Part shown: in pieces, positions 33,551 to 45,616 of the stretch
How the letters are laid out: each line of letters starts with the position of its first letter
Position numbering within the stretch: the first letter of the stretch is position 1
Origin: Pararge aegeria
Taxonomy: Eukaryota > Arthropoda > Insecta > Lepidoptera > Nymphalidae
Reading direction: 5' to 3'
Assembly (NCBI RefSeq): GCF_905163445.1
Contig: NC_053184.1
Span: 5,084,001 to 5,148,000, forward strand
DNA: 64,000 nt
Program-made: the position numbers and the translations under genes
The notes under the pieces: model-generated
Seen by the model: only the letters and a program-made list of their open reading frames with translations
What the model was told of the DNA's origin: nothing
Database searches by the model: none

Positions 33551-34655
33551 TGCACTTTTTTGCACGGATTTTCCAGCATACGCTGGTCGCTGATTGGGCT
33601 TATTAATGTATTTCCCTACCTACCGGAAAACGTGTTAATATATTTAATATATATCGGAGAACGTGTTTCGCCGTCATTAAAAAGGATGCTGAACCCCTAA
33701 TCTAACCTGGGTCACCTATTCTGCCGTTGACACTGTCCGTTGAAATTAAAATTTAGTTCAGAGCAAACGAGATTAAATGAAAATAGATTGTAGGTAATTA
33801 ATTACTATTTCTAAACCAAAATACAGCTTAATTCTTTCTTAAACTATCACTCTTGTGAGCTCAATCGTCAATTTTTTCAATAATACGTCTTCTTGACTGA
33901 GTCCGCCACTTCCTGCACCACGCTTCTGCTCAAAACTAGCGACAACGTGATCGACTACTATTGGTCGTACTCGCTCAGGTGGTAACAATCGTTTTGAAAC
34001 TTACTTTATGAAAAATTAAGCTAATTACATCGAAACATCATTATAATTTAACTAGTAATTAACCTAGATTTTGCTGGCAGTCAGACAGCAAAATCTTTAC
34101 ATCAACATTTCATAACTAGTGTCGCCATCTATTAAAACGGGTCTGCATGTTCTTAAAAAAATCATAATCTTACTTATTTATTAAAAGTATGTAATTGACA
34201 ATTAAATTACATTAAAAATCAAATAAAAATAATTTAGACCTGAATGGCAATCAGACATAAAATCATAAGGAGTATTTTATCTCTGATATTGCCATCTGTT
34301 GTTACAGCGTAGAACTGTCTCACAAATTGTAATAGTTATTTAATTAATTACGAAAGCCAACATCAAATCATTTGACTTGATAAAATGAGATTTTACGTTA
34401 GAAAATAAGTTGCAAGTTAAATTATTTAATATGGTTGTTCTAATAAACGTCCGCCCAACCTCCGCGGTGACATATATATATTTCTGGCGGCAAAGGAAAG
34501 GATTTCTTGTGCATTTTTTATTTATATTGATTTATTTTGAACAGAATTGTCCGCGACGACAGCGTAATTGAAAAATATACTCTAGGTATATAATATTCAT
34601 ATATATTAATATTCACCAAACTCCATAGCTGTATTTCGTCTTAATTGTCTGCTCT

Positions 34656-35040
34656 GTGTGCTGAGTGTGAGATTTTTCATCTATTTCATCCAGTGGCGTG
34701 CGTAGAGGGTATGCACAGGGTATGCAGATAATATAAAATGAAGAAATTCTCCAGTATGAGTTATAAATACTTAAGGGTAGGCTTTTAATAACTCTTACAA
34801 TGCCTATCCTTAATTTTTTTAGAACTCGTACTGGAGGTTTTCTTCATTTTATATCATCTGCATACCCTGTGCATACCCACTATGCACGCCACTGATTCCA
34901 TCGCAAAAAAGTTAACTATGATTTGTATGGCGTCGAAAGACCACCATGTCTGGTCCCTAGATGGCGTTCTTTCGACGCCTTACAAATCATAGTTAACTTT
35001 TACGCGATCGAACAGATAACCAATCTCGCACTCAGCACAC
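34656..35040. mobile_element. large foldback element invaded by a hAT MITE
   Basis: Removing the MITE at 34691-34894 leaves two long inverted arms. The outer part is GTGTGCTGAG (34656) against CTCAGCACAC (35040). The inner part is 34908-34950 against 34960-35001 (GTTAACTATGATTTGTA and GGCGTCGAAAGA on the left). The loop is only about 10 bases. No coding potential or target duplication is clear. Confidence 0.75.
34691..34894. mobile_element. palindromic hAT-like MITE
   Basis: Termini CAGTGGCGTGC and GCACGCCACTG, with the arms complementary for nearly the full length (GTATGCACAGGGTATGCAGA against TCTGCATACCCTGTGCATAC). Flanking 8-mers ATTTCATC and ATTCCATC differ at one base, as expected for an aged hAT target duplication. 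Confidence 0.88.
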
Positions 35041-35892
35041 TGAACCCCTTGCTTACGATTCTAGAAGCAACACCCTCGAGCCTCGCTACGCTTAAGAATC
35101 ACTCTAAAATCCGTTACAGGTGACGGGATAAATCAGGCATTTATCCCGGCACCTATAACTTAAGACATTACATAACCCGTGGGATTATGCAGTGAGTTGT
35201 TTATTTATTTGATGATTTATTTGAATAGTTAAATACTTGGACATTATGGGAACTTGCACAAGGCTTACATTTAATATAGTTTTGTTTGTATATACGCCAT
35301 AATGGATTTTACATTAAGTCAGTTTTTCATAACTCTACTTAAGCTGTGGTCTATGACGTATTACCTAAGACTAAGCAAGCGACTAGCGACTCCTCATTAT
35401 TTAAAATCGGCTCATTAGGTGCGACGCTGTAGTGGATCATCTAAATATGTACATACATAGCATGTTACATCAACGTACTCTTGCTTCACCGTGACAAGCG
35501 ATAAAATACCGAAATATCTTGTATCAGATCTCTGAATCTTTTGGTCCAGAACCGTTTCTAAAAATCAGTCTACACGTTAAATTATTTATTAAGGATATGA
35601 AACAATAATAAGTGCACCACCACCTTTAAAACTGAAGCCAAAAGCCTAACATAAATATACTTTTTTCATATTACTGCAACATAACATGTGTGTTCGATTT
35701 GTAGCTTTATCAAAGTACCTAGCTATTTTAAGAGGCGTGTGTTCAGGGCTCTTACTCAAAAACTTAATCTTGAATTCCGTAAACTTATATAACTCTATTA
35801 TGAATAACATAAAAATATGATCCGCTCGAAGAAGTTTTAACGAATTTTAAATTTAATACAAGATAGATTTCAAGTTTCATCAATAAAAATCA

Positions 35893-36015
35893 AAAATACT
35901 TTATTGCTACCAAGAAATAAATAAAAGAGAACAAAGGTAAAAGTCATTTAAATTTGTGTAACAAAGGCGGCCTTATCACTTATAATGATTTCTTCCAGGC
36001 AACCGTTATGAGGAA
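35893..36015 (-). repeat. LINE 3'-end fragment (GCGATxxCTTCCAGGCAACC family)
   Basis: ACTTTATTGCTACCAAGAAA, AACAAAGGCGGCCTTATCAC and TTCTTCCAGGCAACCGTTAT match the copies at 36990, 53637 and 61170; typical of lepidopteran non-LTR element 3'UTRs (family knowledge, clade not fixed). Confidence 0.65.
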
Positions 36016-36989
36016 TTGGCTCACATATTAATCCTTACAACAGTGCGCAAAGCTCTAAGAATATACATACATATTAATAATTACAAAAACAGTACATATA
36101 TAAAATAAACTAATACATATTTCCCTATGGTATTATACTTTATAATTAGTGTTTCGATACTCGAAATCTTTTCTGCGATGGCGAGCTTACAAATCTTACT
36201 GTAAGTATGTGAGTTTATAAATGGTACTGGTACCCTAAAAAAGAAGCCCACAAGACCCTTAACCGTCAATCCGACAATCTCACTATTGAAGACATTCATA
36301 ATTTTAACAACATATTTTTTTTTATTAGTTTAGTATGTGTGTATATCATTCTATACTAAGAATTACGATAACTTAAAATAATATACAAGCTTTAAAAAGA
36401 GCAATTGAAGATCAGGCATTTCGCTTATTATAACAATAAAAATATGATTTTGCTCACAACGCGAGGTCTTAGTCCGGAAAGAATTAAAAGTACTATCTAT
36501 TTTTACACGTAATTAACACGAAACCGATCCGCGAAAGCATCCAGGAACAAGCATGACTACAACTTATAGCTATATAACTATTCTATTCTTACTCATTGTT
36601 TTAAATCACTGCTCGCTATCAACGATTCTTTTGTAGTTTTATAGTTTTGACCTTAGGTGTAGGACTGTAGGTATATCGATTGATACAAATCCGAGAGTAT
36701 GTTACGTGAGCTTATAAACATTGTGCTTTATCATATCAAGTGTTTTATCACAGATTATTAACATGGTAGCCGGAGAAGTGATGGAGTAAGGATATCCAAA
36801 TCTCACATAATATATTTTAAGCAGTTAAAAAGATGCGATTCTTTTATGTTTTTTTTTTCATCCGACAGCGGTTTTTTTCCGCTTTCTGTATAACCAAAAA
36901 AAATGTTTCCCGAAGCTAACACACGCGCACTTGACTCAAATTTATCATTCAAAATTATTGATCTAACAAGTTAGCCTTCTACCAATTTA

Positions 36990-37232
36990 TGCCCAATGTT
37001 AGTAATAATATATATATTTCATTTATATATTTGTATAATTTTAAATATTATTTATTGCACCACCTACCTCTTTTCTATGTTTTTTCCTTTTACGCCATTG
37101 GTTGCCTGGAAGAAATCGCTATGTAGCGATAAGGCCACCAAATTGTACTCTCTTGATATGTATTTATATCTCTGTAACTACTTCTTTTCTTTGGTGTACA
37201 ATAAAAGTGTATTCATTCATTCATTCAATCTA
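36990..37232 (+). repeat. LINE 3'-end fragment ending in (ATTC)n
   Basis: Forward copy: TTGGTTGCCTGGAAGAAATC, GCTATGTAGCGATAAGGCC, GTGTACAATAAAAGTGTATT, then a short CATT microsatellite tail at 37213-37228. Confidence 0.7.
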
Positions 37233-39356
37233 TTATTTAATCCACAATCTTCCGATTGAATTTATTAGTGCTATCCCTTTCTACCGGGTAGGAAAAGAAC
37301 AGCACTGGAGCATCAGTAAAGACTCCAATTGATATCAAAAGACATTGAATTTGATTCAAGTCCAAAGACTGATCACAAATTAATGATAGGGGCGATTGCA
37401 GACTCCGCTCTACCGATGACATAAATCGCTAAAAATTTTCAGAAACTTTGCAGTACCACAATGTTTACTTACTGATTTTACTACAACGTCCGTTAACTAT
37501 AAATAGAGCGTTCAGATTTTAAGGACAGGCCGTAATCTCGATATTGCGTTTTGTATTCAAGAAGCATAGGCCAGGAATAGGATCTTTATGCATTAATATT
37601 CGATTATGATCGTAATAGTAAAACTGATAATCTCATGAGTTGAGCCAAAATAAATCCATTATCCGTACACAATAAAACAGCGTAAAGTTATGACCTTCAA
37701 ATAAAATAGTGTTCCCGTACACAATAATTTAGTACAAGATGGTTGAGATATTTTGTGGCGACGGTTTTATATTTGCACAATTTGAAAGGAAAGTAATGGA
37801 AAAAGTGTTGTTTCAGGATTCATCTCTATGTAACTTTTTTATTTCACCATAAACGAGCACGTTCACAGACATTTTTTATATGGCACCTTTGATGCGCCAT
37901 TTTGTAAAAAGTCTTACGGTGTTCGGCTGTAGTGTTTTTTTTTTAAATACTTGAATACTTTGTACCATCTTGTAGTTGTATAAAAAACCAGACAAGTGCG
38001 AGTAATACGTTCTGTTCGCGGAAGTCTTCGTCGGCGTACAACTTTTGATTAGTTTCCTACAAACTTTCTTTCTCTGTTCAATACAATATACCCGAACCTC
38101 CTCATCGTCTCGTCTGACTGCTAGGGGTTCTAGAAGAATGTTAAATACCCTTTAACTATAATGAAGAAATAAGCTACAAAACAAAAAAAAATAATGAGAC
38201 TTGGTATTTTTGCAGTGTAACGTCCCCTCGTTGTAGGAATAATATTTATAAATCCTGTAACATGTCTTTTATGAATTTAGTTGCCAACCTATAGTAAATA
38301 TCAATTTAAAACTACTAAAAAACTTAAAATATTACATACTTTCATACAAACTTTCATTGCCTGTTTAAACCCCTTTAGGGGTGATAATTTTAAAGTTATA
38401 TACCTGCCTACGGCCTATCACAATCTTGCTATTAAATGAAAACAAAAGATTTTTCAAATCAGACCGGTAGATCCAGATAACATCGCACTCAAAGAAGAAA
38501 ATGAACTCTTCAGCTATATTATTAGAGTAGTAGTAGTTCTAACTTATTAACTCAAGCTTCAAGTCTTTGAGAACAACTGTGGTGAGACACAGACGAACGA
38601 ACAGGCAGCCATACAGACAACAGAATGTCCTGATCTTTTTCCGTGATATTTTCACCACACCTGAAAATATTGCGGTAAATTTAATAGGAATACGTACTCT
38701 CACTTTTTATTAACTGTATATAATGTGCAGAAAAACACCGAGACCCAATGCTCGTTGCCGCGTGAAAGAAAAACAAATACACTTTTGTAAATAAATCTTA
38801 TTATTGAAAATGTAAGGATGTCGAGAAAGTAAAGCTACATAATGCGATATGCCGCGCGGTGTCCCAGATATGTCGGTCGGGGCTGTGCGGCAACTGGTGA
38901 ACGGAAATCGCTTAGCGACAACATTGTTGTTCGGCCTCCCAGCTACTTTCTGCACCTGGAAAATAAACGTTAACGACAGAAACGTACTCTAGCTAAATTT
39001 AGTTAATCTTTCGAAGTTATTTTTGTAAATTGTTTATTTACAGCGATTTCATATTACAGCAATGATCTATGATAATATGTTCTTTCACATTATTTTTAAA
39101 TAATAACATTCCTACAAAAAATCTGGAACAACGAAATTTATGATAATCTATTCCGTATTCAGCGAAATAAAAGTTATTTTGGCCGAATGAAGTAAGATTG
39201 TATATAACAGCTCATTGCAAATGGCCTCTCATCTTAAGCGCTGGAATATGATCTAAAAGCCTTTTAAGGCAAACTTTGATTATTTCCAGATGCATCCCAT
39301 AACGTGTCCCTAACGATTAATGTATTGTCCACAGGCAATGAAAACTTGACCGCGCT

Positions 39357-40232
39357 ATGGAGCCTAAGGATGGATGGAGCGGTGGACAAACAACTGCAGC
39401 TAACAATACCACCGAGCGCGCGCAGGCCGAACGCGACCGCGTGCGCATCGAGTTCTATGCCACCTACGACGTCATGACCGGCGTGCGCATAGCTGCCACC
39501 CTTGGCGGCTTCTTCGCCCTAATGGTCTTTTTAATCGTTTACAAGAGCCGGAGTAAATCTGTGAAAGCGTTAAATGACCCTAAACTAGTGGAACTAGCGG
39601 AGGCAGTAGTCGCCGAAGAGCAAGCGGTGGAAGAAGAGCGTCAGTTGAACGCGGCTCTAGAGGAAGCCCTCTCAGAACGAGCTCGTTCACGCCCATCCAT
39701 AGGGGAAGTGCCGCTTTGGCCCCGAACTGCACGATTTGCGTCGTACGGCGGTGGTTACGGTAGCTTACTAGCGCCTCCACGAAGACTTTCGACTCTTCGT
39801 GGAGATTCGCTACCCGGATCCGCATTGAGGTTTAGTGAAAGGCGAGCGTCAGCTGGACCTCGTGATAGGCGATTGAGTTCGGCTACGTGCTCGAGTTCGG
39901 GGAGTTCCTATTTGGAGAGGCGTGGGTCATCAGTAGTGTGCTCTTTGCCGGAGCGCAGATTGTCCCCATGCCCGAGTGAGCGACTGGCTCCGCTCGCGTC
40001 AGTTGGGAGCGTGGGCCCATCGTTTGCAGTGGAATGTGATCTAGCGTCAGTGGGCGCGGACTCTGTGTTTGCGGAGGATGAAGTGGAATCCACAGACGAT
40101 GAGGTGGAGCAATTCTCGACCGACAGTGGCGGCCCCGAAGCTGGTCCATCCGAGTGCACGGAGTTGGCGAGTCGGCCGGCGCTGCCTATGCGTATCGAGC
40201 GCGCTTCTCATTCTCGCGAAACGTTATTCTAG
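39357..40232 (+). CDS. single-pass membrane protein, function unknown
   Basis: A 291-residue frame in a GC-rich island. I do not recognise the family. Residues 1-43 are hydrophilic with two overlapping N-glycosylation sequons (NNT/NTT at 16-19), with no signal peptide. Residues about 44-62 form one hydrophobic segment (RIAATLGGFFALMVFLIVY), followed by KSRSK, so the N-terminus is probably outside and the tail cytosolic. A Glu/Ala-rich helical stretch (about 75-110) and a Ser/Arg-rich, low-complexity region follow, ending in an acidic patch (EDEVESTDDEVEQ). An acceptor (TTGTCCACAG) at 39325-39334 shows at least one upstream exon. The frame upstream of ATG39357 is closed by TGA at 39339, so this start is the first possible one. 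A four-codon uORF (ATG at 39338) precedes it. A coding gene is likely; the role is not inferable. Confidence 0.8.
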   Translation: MEPKDGWSGGQTTAANNTTERAQAERDRVRIEFYATYDVMTGVRIAATLGGFFALMVFLIVYKSRSKSVKALNDPKLVELAEAVVAEEQAVEEERQLNAALEEALSERARSRPSIGEVPLWPRTARFASYGGGYGSLLAPPRRLSTLRGDSLPGSALRFSERRASAGPRDRRLSSATCSSSGSSYLERRGSSVVCSLPERRLSPCPSERLAPLASVGSVGPSFAVECDLASVGADSVFAEDEVESTDDEVEQFSTDSGGPEAGPSECTELASRPALPMRIERASHSRETLF

Positions 40233-43200
40233 TCGTCAGCGATCATCGCTGAATGTTACATGTTATAGATATTTTAATATCGACTCGTTCGTGTTTATTG
40301 CCTACAAATTTTCTTCATTATATTTAGAACATATCACAGCGTCAGGATAATTTAACATATCATTTTGAAATATCCCACATGGATTTAACTCACTGACGAT
40401 TCAGTTCCTTTACCCTTCTTAAATATGCATGTGCTCATATGAAAGTAGCTCCTACTTTCATATGTTCTAAGTTCAGATATCATGTCTTTGTCTAAAACTC
40501 TAGGTTTATCACAATAACTATTAAATATTCACGAAATAATTGAATACAATTTTACGAACTCGTCGATATTTTAATATCGATTGTATTGTAAATAGTTGGT
40601 TTTGTTAATTCATTAATGTATCGCAATGTTGATGTTCTAAGGCCACGATACAATTTTAAAATGTGATCACAGCCACTAGTTGACAAAATGTCTGGAACTG
40701 AATATCGAATTGTCGAACGTAGAGCTTTCTAGTCAAATCGATCTATCGCTTTATATGTGACCTATTTTTAAGAAAAAAAATGTATTTTCGATTTTGGAAC
40801 TCTGTTTCCGCCAAATGAACAAAATAGACATAAATATTATTGCGCACAAAGATAAAATTTTATTCCTGTACGAAATCGAAGCTACTATCGAACTTTTATA
40901 CGTTATATCATTGTGTGATACCTAAAATATAAAGCATCAAAACTAAAATACAACAAATTCTATTTGATCGAATGATGTGACCGCGATTCAGCAGCGATTA
41001 TTTCGCCAAAATCCTATTTACATTTAAAACAGTATTCATCCCAGGTTTTGTGTAACTTAATTATGATAATTTATTCAGTATTCAATGCCGTGAAAATTAA
41101 ACTTGGATGATTTAAATGACTTCAGCACCCGTATTATGATTGTAACTTATCTGACAGTTGCTGAACTGTTATTTCCATTCAAATTTCGAAGGAGAAAAGT
41201 GAACAATCAGTATTTGGATTGGAGAGCACACGGTGTCGGCTATCACGAGACATCATTGCAAGGCAGCAGAACTGGAGGCGTAAACATAGGGTCAGTCACC
41301 ATTTAGTGTTCTTTTGTAAATGTGTGTTAGACAAAGAAATTACTGTTAATTATAAACTGCAAGTAAAGAACCTACGTACTTTTTGACTGCATGTCAGGAT
41401 CGGGAGACATTTATATTTTTTATTTCAATGCCTGCAATGGCAATATTAAATAACCGCGTGATTGTTTTTATTGTGAAAGTGTTTGTTGGTTGTTCCGATG
41501 TGTTAGATGCTGAACTGTCTATTCGAGACACTTTACGGAAGTATTAAAATTTAGTATGTGCTATTAATATATATTCATTCATGTCCAATAATGTAGTAAT
41601 TTTCTGCTGAAAACTATTTTTTTTTTCCGCTGAAACCTATTCTTTTCCGGCGAATTTTGCTATAAATAAAATTGGTCGAAATTAATTGAAGATTGATTCC
41701 ATTCGTTACACAAAGAAATATTCCATGTCAATGATTTATTTCGGCGTCACTACAACTAAAATGATTCAATGAGCGGAAAATTATTTTAGCCGTTTAAATA
41801 TAGGCACACGTGCCAATCTTTATATTATTATATCTTAAAAGAAAAACAAGCACATTTTGCAAAGTTTTATGTATAATTCTGAATTATTTACGACTCGGTG
41901 TATTCATTTGTTCTATTATATGTACGAGCGCTTGACAGAGTGTTGTTAAAAATTAGTTTGTTATAATATTATCAAGTGATGTTAAAAGTAATGTTGTTTA
42001 TTTAATTACTACGATTACTTTTAGGAAGTTATAACGATATGTCGAATGTAAAATTTTAGTGGCTTCAAGGTCGACCCGACCTATTAGCCAAAAATACAAA
42101 TGTGATATCAGTCACAGTAGTCAATAGATTTCGAGAAGTTTTTAGAGTTTTATAAAATTGCCAACTCTTGTTCGCGTATTTATCGTAAGAAAATTTTAAC
42201 AAAAAAAATCCTATTGCCGAATCATTAACGGCTGCTCTCTTGATTTTTTAAAAAGTACATTATTGTAAATCTGCTGCAATCGGAGTAAATACTATTTTCT
42301 GTTCAGAGGAACAAGTTCTTACATCACCGTTTTTTATAAGTTTTTTTATACTGTGGCTATGTCTAACTTAAAGTAAAGTAAAGTAATAGACCAACCAGGT
42401 TATTCAAAATTAATGCTTTAAATTCTATAAAATGCCGTAGGATTTTTTATACATTTCCCATTTCATAGATTAGCCAATGGGATAACTTAATGATGAAATG
42501 ACGCTAACATTTTGAATTTATGGAGAAATTATTTTTGCATCATAAATGTTATTCACAGATTTTCAGTGAATTTTTGTGAGTGGTCATTTGACCATCGTTA
42601 ATTTGAGTCTTTGCAATTTTTTACCGCGCCTTCGGTTTATTTTTTTAATAAACCGGAACTTTTCGGTTTAACGGCAATATATTTAATAAACAAATTATAA
42701 AAACTATCTCTTCTACAGCCAAGCACAATATTAGTGGGTTAGTACTATAAAATTCCTGTCGGAAATTATTGCAAACTTTATGTTAAAGTCCAGAGCGGTG
42801 TAGTGGTGACAATTCTTATTTTGGCAAACTGTCTAGGCAATACTCACCTAGATTTGGCAGAGCTGTACCCACCCCATTCACCCCTATTAAACCAATTAAA
42901 ATCTTAAATGGGGTATGTCAGACCTTAGTTTAAGTTGTCTTGTGAAGAAACGTCACATCTACGTTGCCGCCAATCTAACATTTTATATGAAGGACTAAGA
43001 AACAACAAGATTTGACCGCTATATATAACAAAGACATTTAAAGTCACTCTGTTAGTTGACTTTGTTAGCTTGTTGTTCTTAGTTGCACTAGGGGCTATGA
43101 AACCGGGGACCTGCTGCCACACTCGCTCGAGTAGATTTCGAGTATGGAAACACTGATATAGTAATAAAATCAAACTGATGATCGTTGTTTTAAAGCTAGA

Positions 43201-44511
43201 AAGTTTCATTTATTTAACGGAGACTTATATACTCTACAACAGCTCTAATAGATTCACTCTACCACTGGTTCGAAAGGTAGAAACTCAGCAGTCGCTCTAT
43301 TCCGACATTAACATTGTAATTAATAGCAGATACTTCCAAACGACCTGCTAAAAAGTTCCACGCTTTTATTATTACCAGTGCTTTTGGATTAAAAAATAAA
43401 TTTCCTTCAAAATGTTTAATTTTAAAAAGAAGTACATTCGATTAATTTTACTTTTACGATAGTGTGTTTCGATACTCGAAAACGACCAACGTGTGCAAAT
43501 CGAAAACGACCAAAGTGTGTTTTAAAAATCCAACTGGGTGAATTTGCTGATTATAAAAGTTTCTATGATCTATGGTTACCCATTTCTCGATAATTGTTAG
43601 GATTCCAAGATTTGCAAGACTTCGCATATGTAACGTTTCTCATTCCCTCTGCTATTTAGTTTTACTTTAACGTACGTTGACCTATTTACGTCATTTTAAA
43701 TTCTGTAGGTAATATTGATTTTTATTTGAAAAACTCCTCTTGGAGCTTTACAGCGCAAACAAACTTAAGCCTTAAACTAAATCTGTTTCGGTCAATATTT
43801 CTTTGTCGTTACAGTGTATCGATACTCGAAAATGGCGAAGGTGCAAATTTCATAGGGTACATTCTACTTGGAAACTTACATTAAGTGTTCTGTTATCTGA
43901 GTGAAAAAACTTCCAGCGTCGTTGGCATAATAAGATTTATTTATTGATTACGATGTTAACACGGTGTTTGTAAAATGTAGATAGTACTAACTCGGTAGGA
44001 TAGTCGTCGAGTCAATTTTGAATTGTATATTTGTACTATAGTGGACAATCCCTCACCCATAAATAGGGCACACGAGACCAATTCGTCCTTCGAACAATAA
44101 CTTTGAACCGGAGCGGCGGCCTAATAAACTATTGCTTTACGAATAACACTTATCAAGGAAACTGCCACTGTTCACGTCAAGCGATTTAACGCACACCGGG
44201 ATTTTATTGATTCTAGTGTGCCAATCCCGTTTACAGCGGGCACAGTAGATTAACTAACACAGATCGTTTTTATTACGAATTAGATTTACGTGTTAGTTTA
44301 TGTAACTGTTCGTTGCTCGAATTAAAAAGAGCTCCCAGTAGCATGTAATATGTTGAAATGTATGTAAAAAAAAAAAAAAATTGTAAATATATAAAAAAGG
44401 AATCGGTTGTGGTTTCATTTTTCACGATAAAAATTTTGGTCTCCCGCATATAAACAATGGCCGGTTTGGCGGCACATAAAATTTTAATGATGCTAAATAT
44501 GAGTCAATAAA
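40233..44511. other. probable 3'UTR and downstream DNA of the membrane-protein gene
   Basis: AT-rich with no convincing exon. AATAAA signals at 41665-41670 and 44506-44511 are possible polyadenylation sites. A reverse LINE scrap lies around 43250-43340. Three short TCGATACTCGAAA motifs are in this region and upstream (see findings). Otherwise I see nothing definite. Confidence 0.45.
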
Positions 44512-44557
44512 GTTCTATGGCAATGGCCATGACAAACCTATGGCATCGTGGAATTTT

Positions 44558-44690
44558 CTCATCATATCAACCCATCATCATATCAAATCATCATCATCAT
44601 ATCAACCCATTTGCGGCCCACTTCAGAGCACAGGTGAACACCTACAATGGGAAGGGTTTAGGCCGTAGCCCACCACGCTGGCCCTCCGCA
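44558..44690 (-). repeat. SINE-2 3' part
   Basis: Reverse tail with repeated ATCATCATATCAACCCAT units, then GGCCGTAGCCCACCACGCTGG. The head is lost. Confidence 0.65.
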
Positions 44691-44737
44691 TTGAAATTTT
44701 CTATGGTTCTATCTAATAGTTGATTGTGCAATTGATA

Positions 44738-44783
44738 CTAGTTTATACCGTACCAGCAGCCCTGCTGGTATGGTATAAACCAG
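44738..44783. repeat. tight 22-bp hairpin
   Basis: Arms 44738-44759 and 44762-44783 (CTAGTTTATACCGTACCAGC... on the left) match at 20 of 22 positions with a 2-base loop. The family-F repeat starts just downstream. Confidence 0.8.
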
Positions 44784-44861
44784 TAGCACAGGCAGGAAAT
44801 GAAAATTATATCCCCTGGCAGGCGATATAATTGACGTGCCCACGTGCTAAATCGTGGGAAT

Positions 44862-45035
44862 ATGGAATAGGAGAAGTTTACCCCCGTTTATTATTACAAA
44901 TATATTATTTCCACTGGTGCGCCAATGCTCGGAGAGTTGGTATATCTGTGGGAGAAGATAAATTTCTATCCTTTCCCCGGAGAGATAATTGTCTCCTGCC
45001 CATGCTAGCCGTTCAGTTGGTTGGCTTCCTGAGCT
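44862..45035 (+). repeat. unclassified repeat family F
   Basis: Shares AATAGGAGAAGTTTACCCCC, GTGCGCCAATGCTCGGAG and CCCCGGAGAGATAATTGTCTCCTGCCCA-type blocks with 57018-57180 and 60340-60378. No inverted termini or protein seen. Confidence 0.6.
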
Positions 45036-45124
45036 TTATTAGTTTTGAAAAATAAACGCAATTGTTGCTACTGGCTGTATAGACTAGTATATTCGTCAGT
45101 CTTGTTCCATATTGCGTAGGTATT

Positions 45125-45330
45125 ATTTTTTTTTATTCCACTACAAGCTAGCCCTTGACTATAATCTCACCTCTCACTTAGTGATAAGTGAGCACGCAGT
45201 CTAAGATGGTAGCGGGCTTATCTGTTTGGGTATAGCAATCTGTCTTCGCGGCATCGTACCGGTACGCTAAAGCGCTTGGCGGAACGGTCGTAGGCTCCCA
45301 CCAGACCAGACCAGAGAAGATTCGGAAATT
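45125..45330 (-). repeat. SINE-1 copy, head truncated
   Basis: Reverse copy: TTTTATTCCACTACAAGC, TAGCCCTTGACTATAATCTC, GATGGTAGCGGGCTTATCTG and CCCACCAGACCAGACCAGAG. Confidence 0.75.
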
Positions 45331-45437
45331 TGTAAGTACCTACCGACACATTGTTTTTACTGAAAGTGAAACCTCACTGAAACACTATCAGTAGCAAAAG
45401 TTTTATGTAGATCGAGACGGTATGGTTCTCTTAATGA

Positions 45438-45478
45438 AATGTTTTAAATCAATCCAGGGTGGATTGATTTAAAACATT
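45438..45478. repeat. perfect 18-bp hairpin
   Basis: Arms AATGTTTTAAATCAATCC (45438-45455) and its reverse complement (45461-45478), loop AGGGT. Confidence 0.85.
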
Positions 45479-45616
45479 CAAAAAGTCATGATTCTTTGCA
45501 TAGCGCGAAATAGTTTTAAGATTGGAATTCCAGCCGCTTCTCGGTGTTGTGTATTTAAGATAGAACTTTGATTTACGATTTCAAAGAAAAGTTGAAGCAA
45601 TAATTTCAATACGAAG

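Larger units (their letters stand above)
28218..39356. other. 11-kb gene-poor region, repeat rich
   Basis: Between the HPF1 start and the membrane-protein exon I find no exon that I can defend. It holds SINE-1 copies (29207, 30597, 32965), a TIR-element relative (32165), a short LINE piece (33344), a foldback element with a hAT MITE (34656-35040) and LINE 3' ends (35893, 36990). The 5' exon(s) and promoter of the 39357 gene probably lie here, because an acceptor precedes its start codon. Confidence 0.6.

Noticed and set aside
35119..35153. 15-bp stem GGTGACGGGATAAAT/ATTTATCCCGGCACC read as a terminator
   Set aside because: Rho-independent terminators do not apply in an animal nuclear genome; it is only a short inverted repeat.
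36081..36299. 72-codon minus-strand frame next to the LINE 3' end at 35893
   Set aside because: Could be a decayed LINE tail but has no diagnostic motif; not claimed as a gene.
39580..40350. Alternative frames overlapping the 39357-40232 gene
   Set aside because: They arise from high GC and low stop density; only the plus-strand 291-residue frame has a coherent membrane segment and start context.
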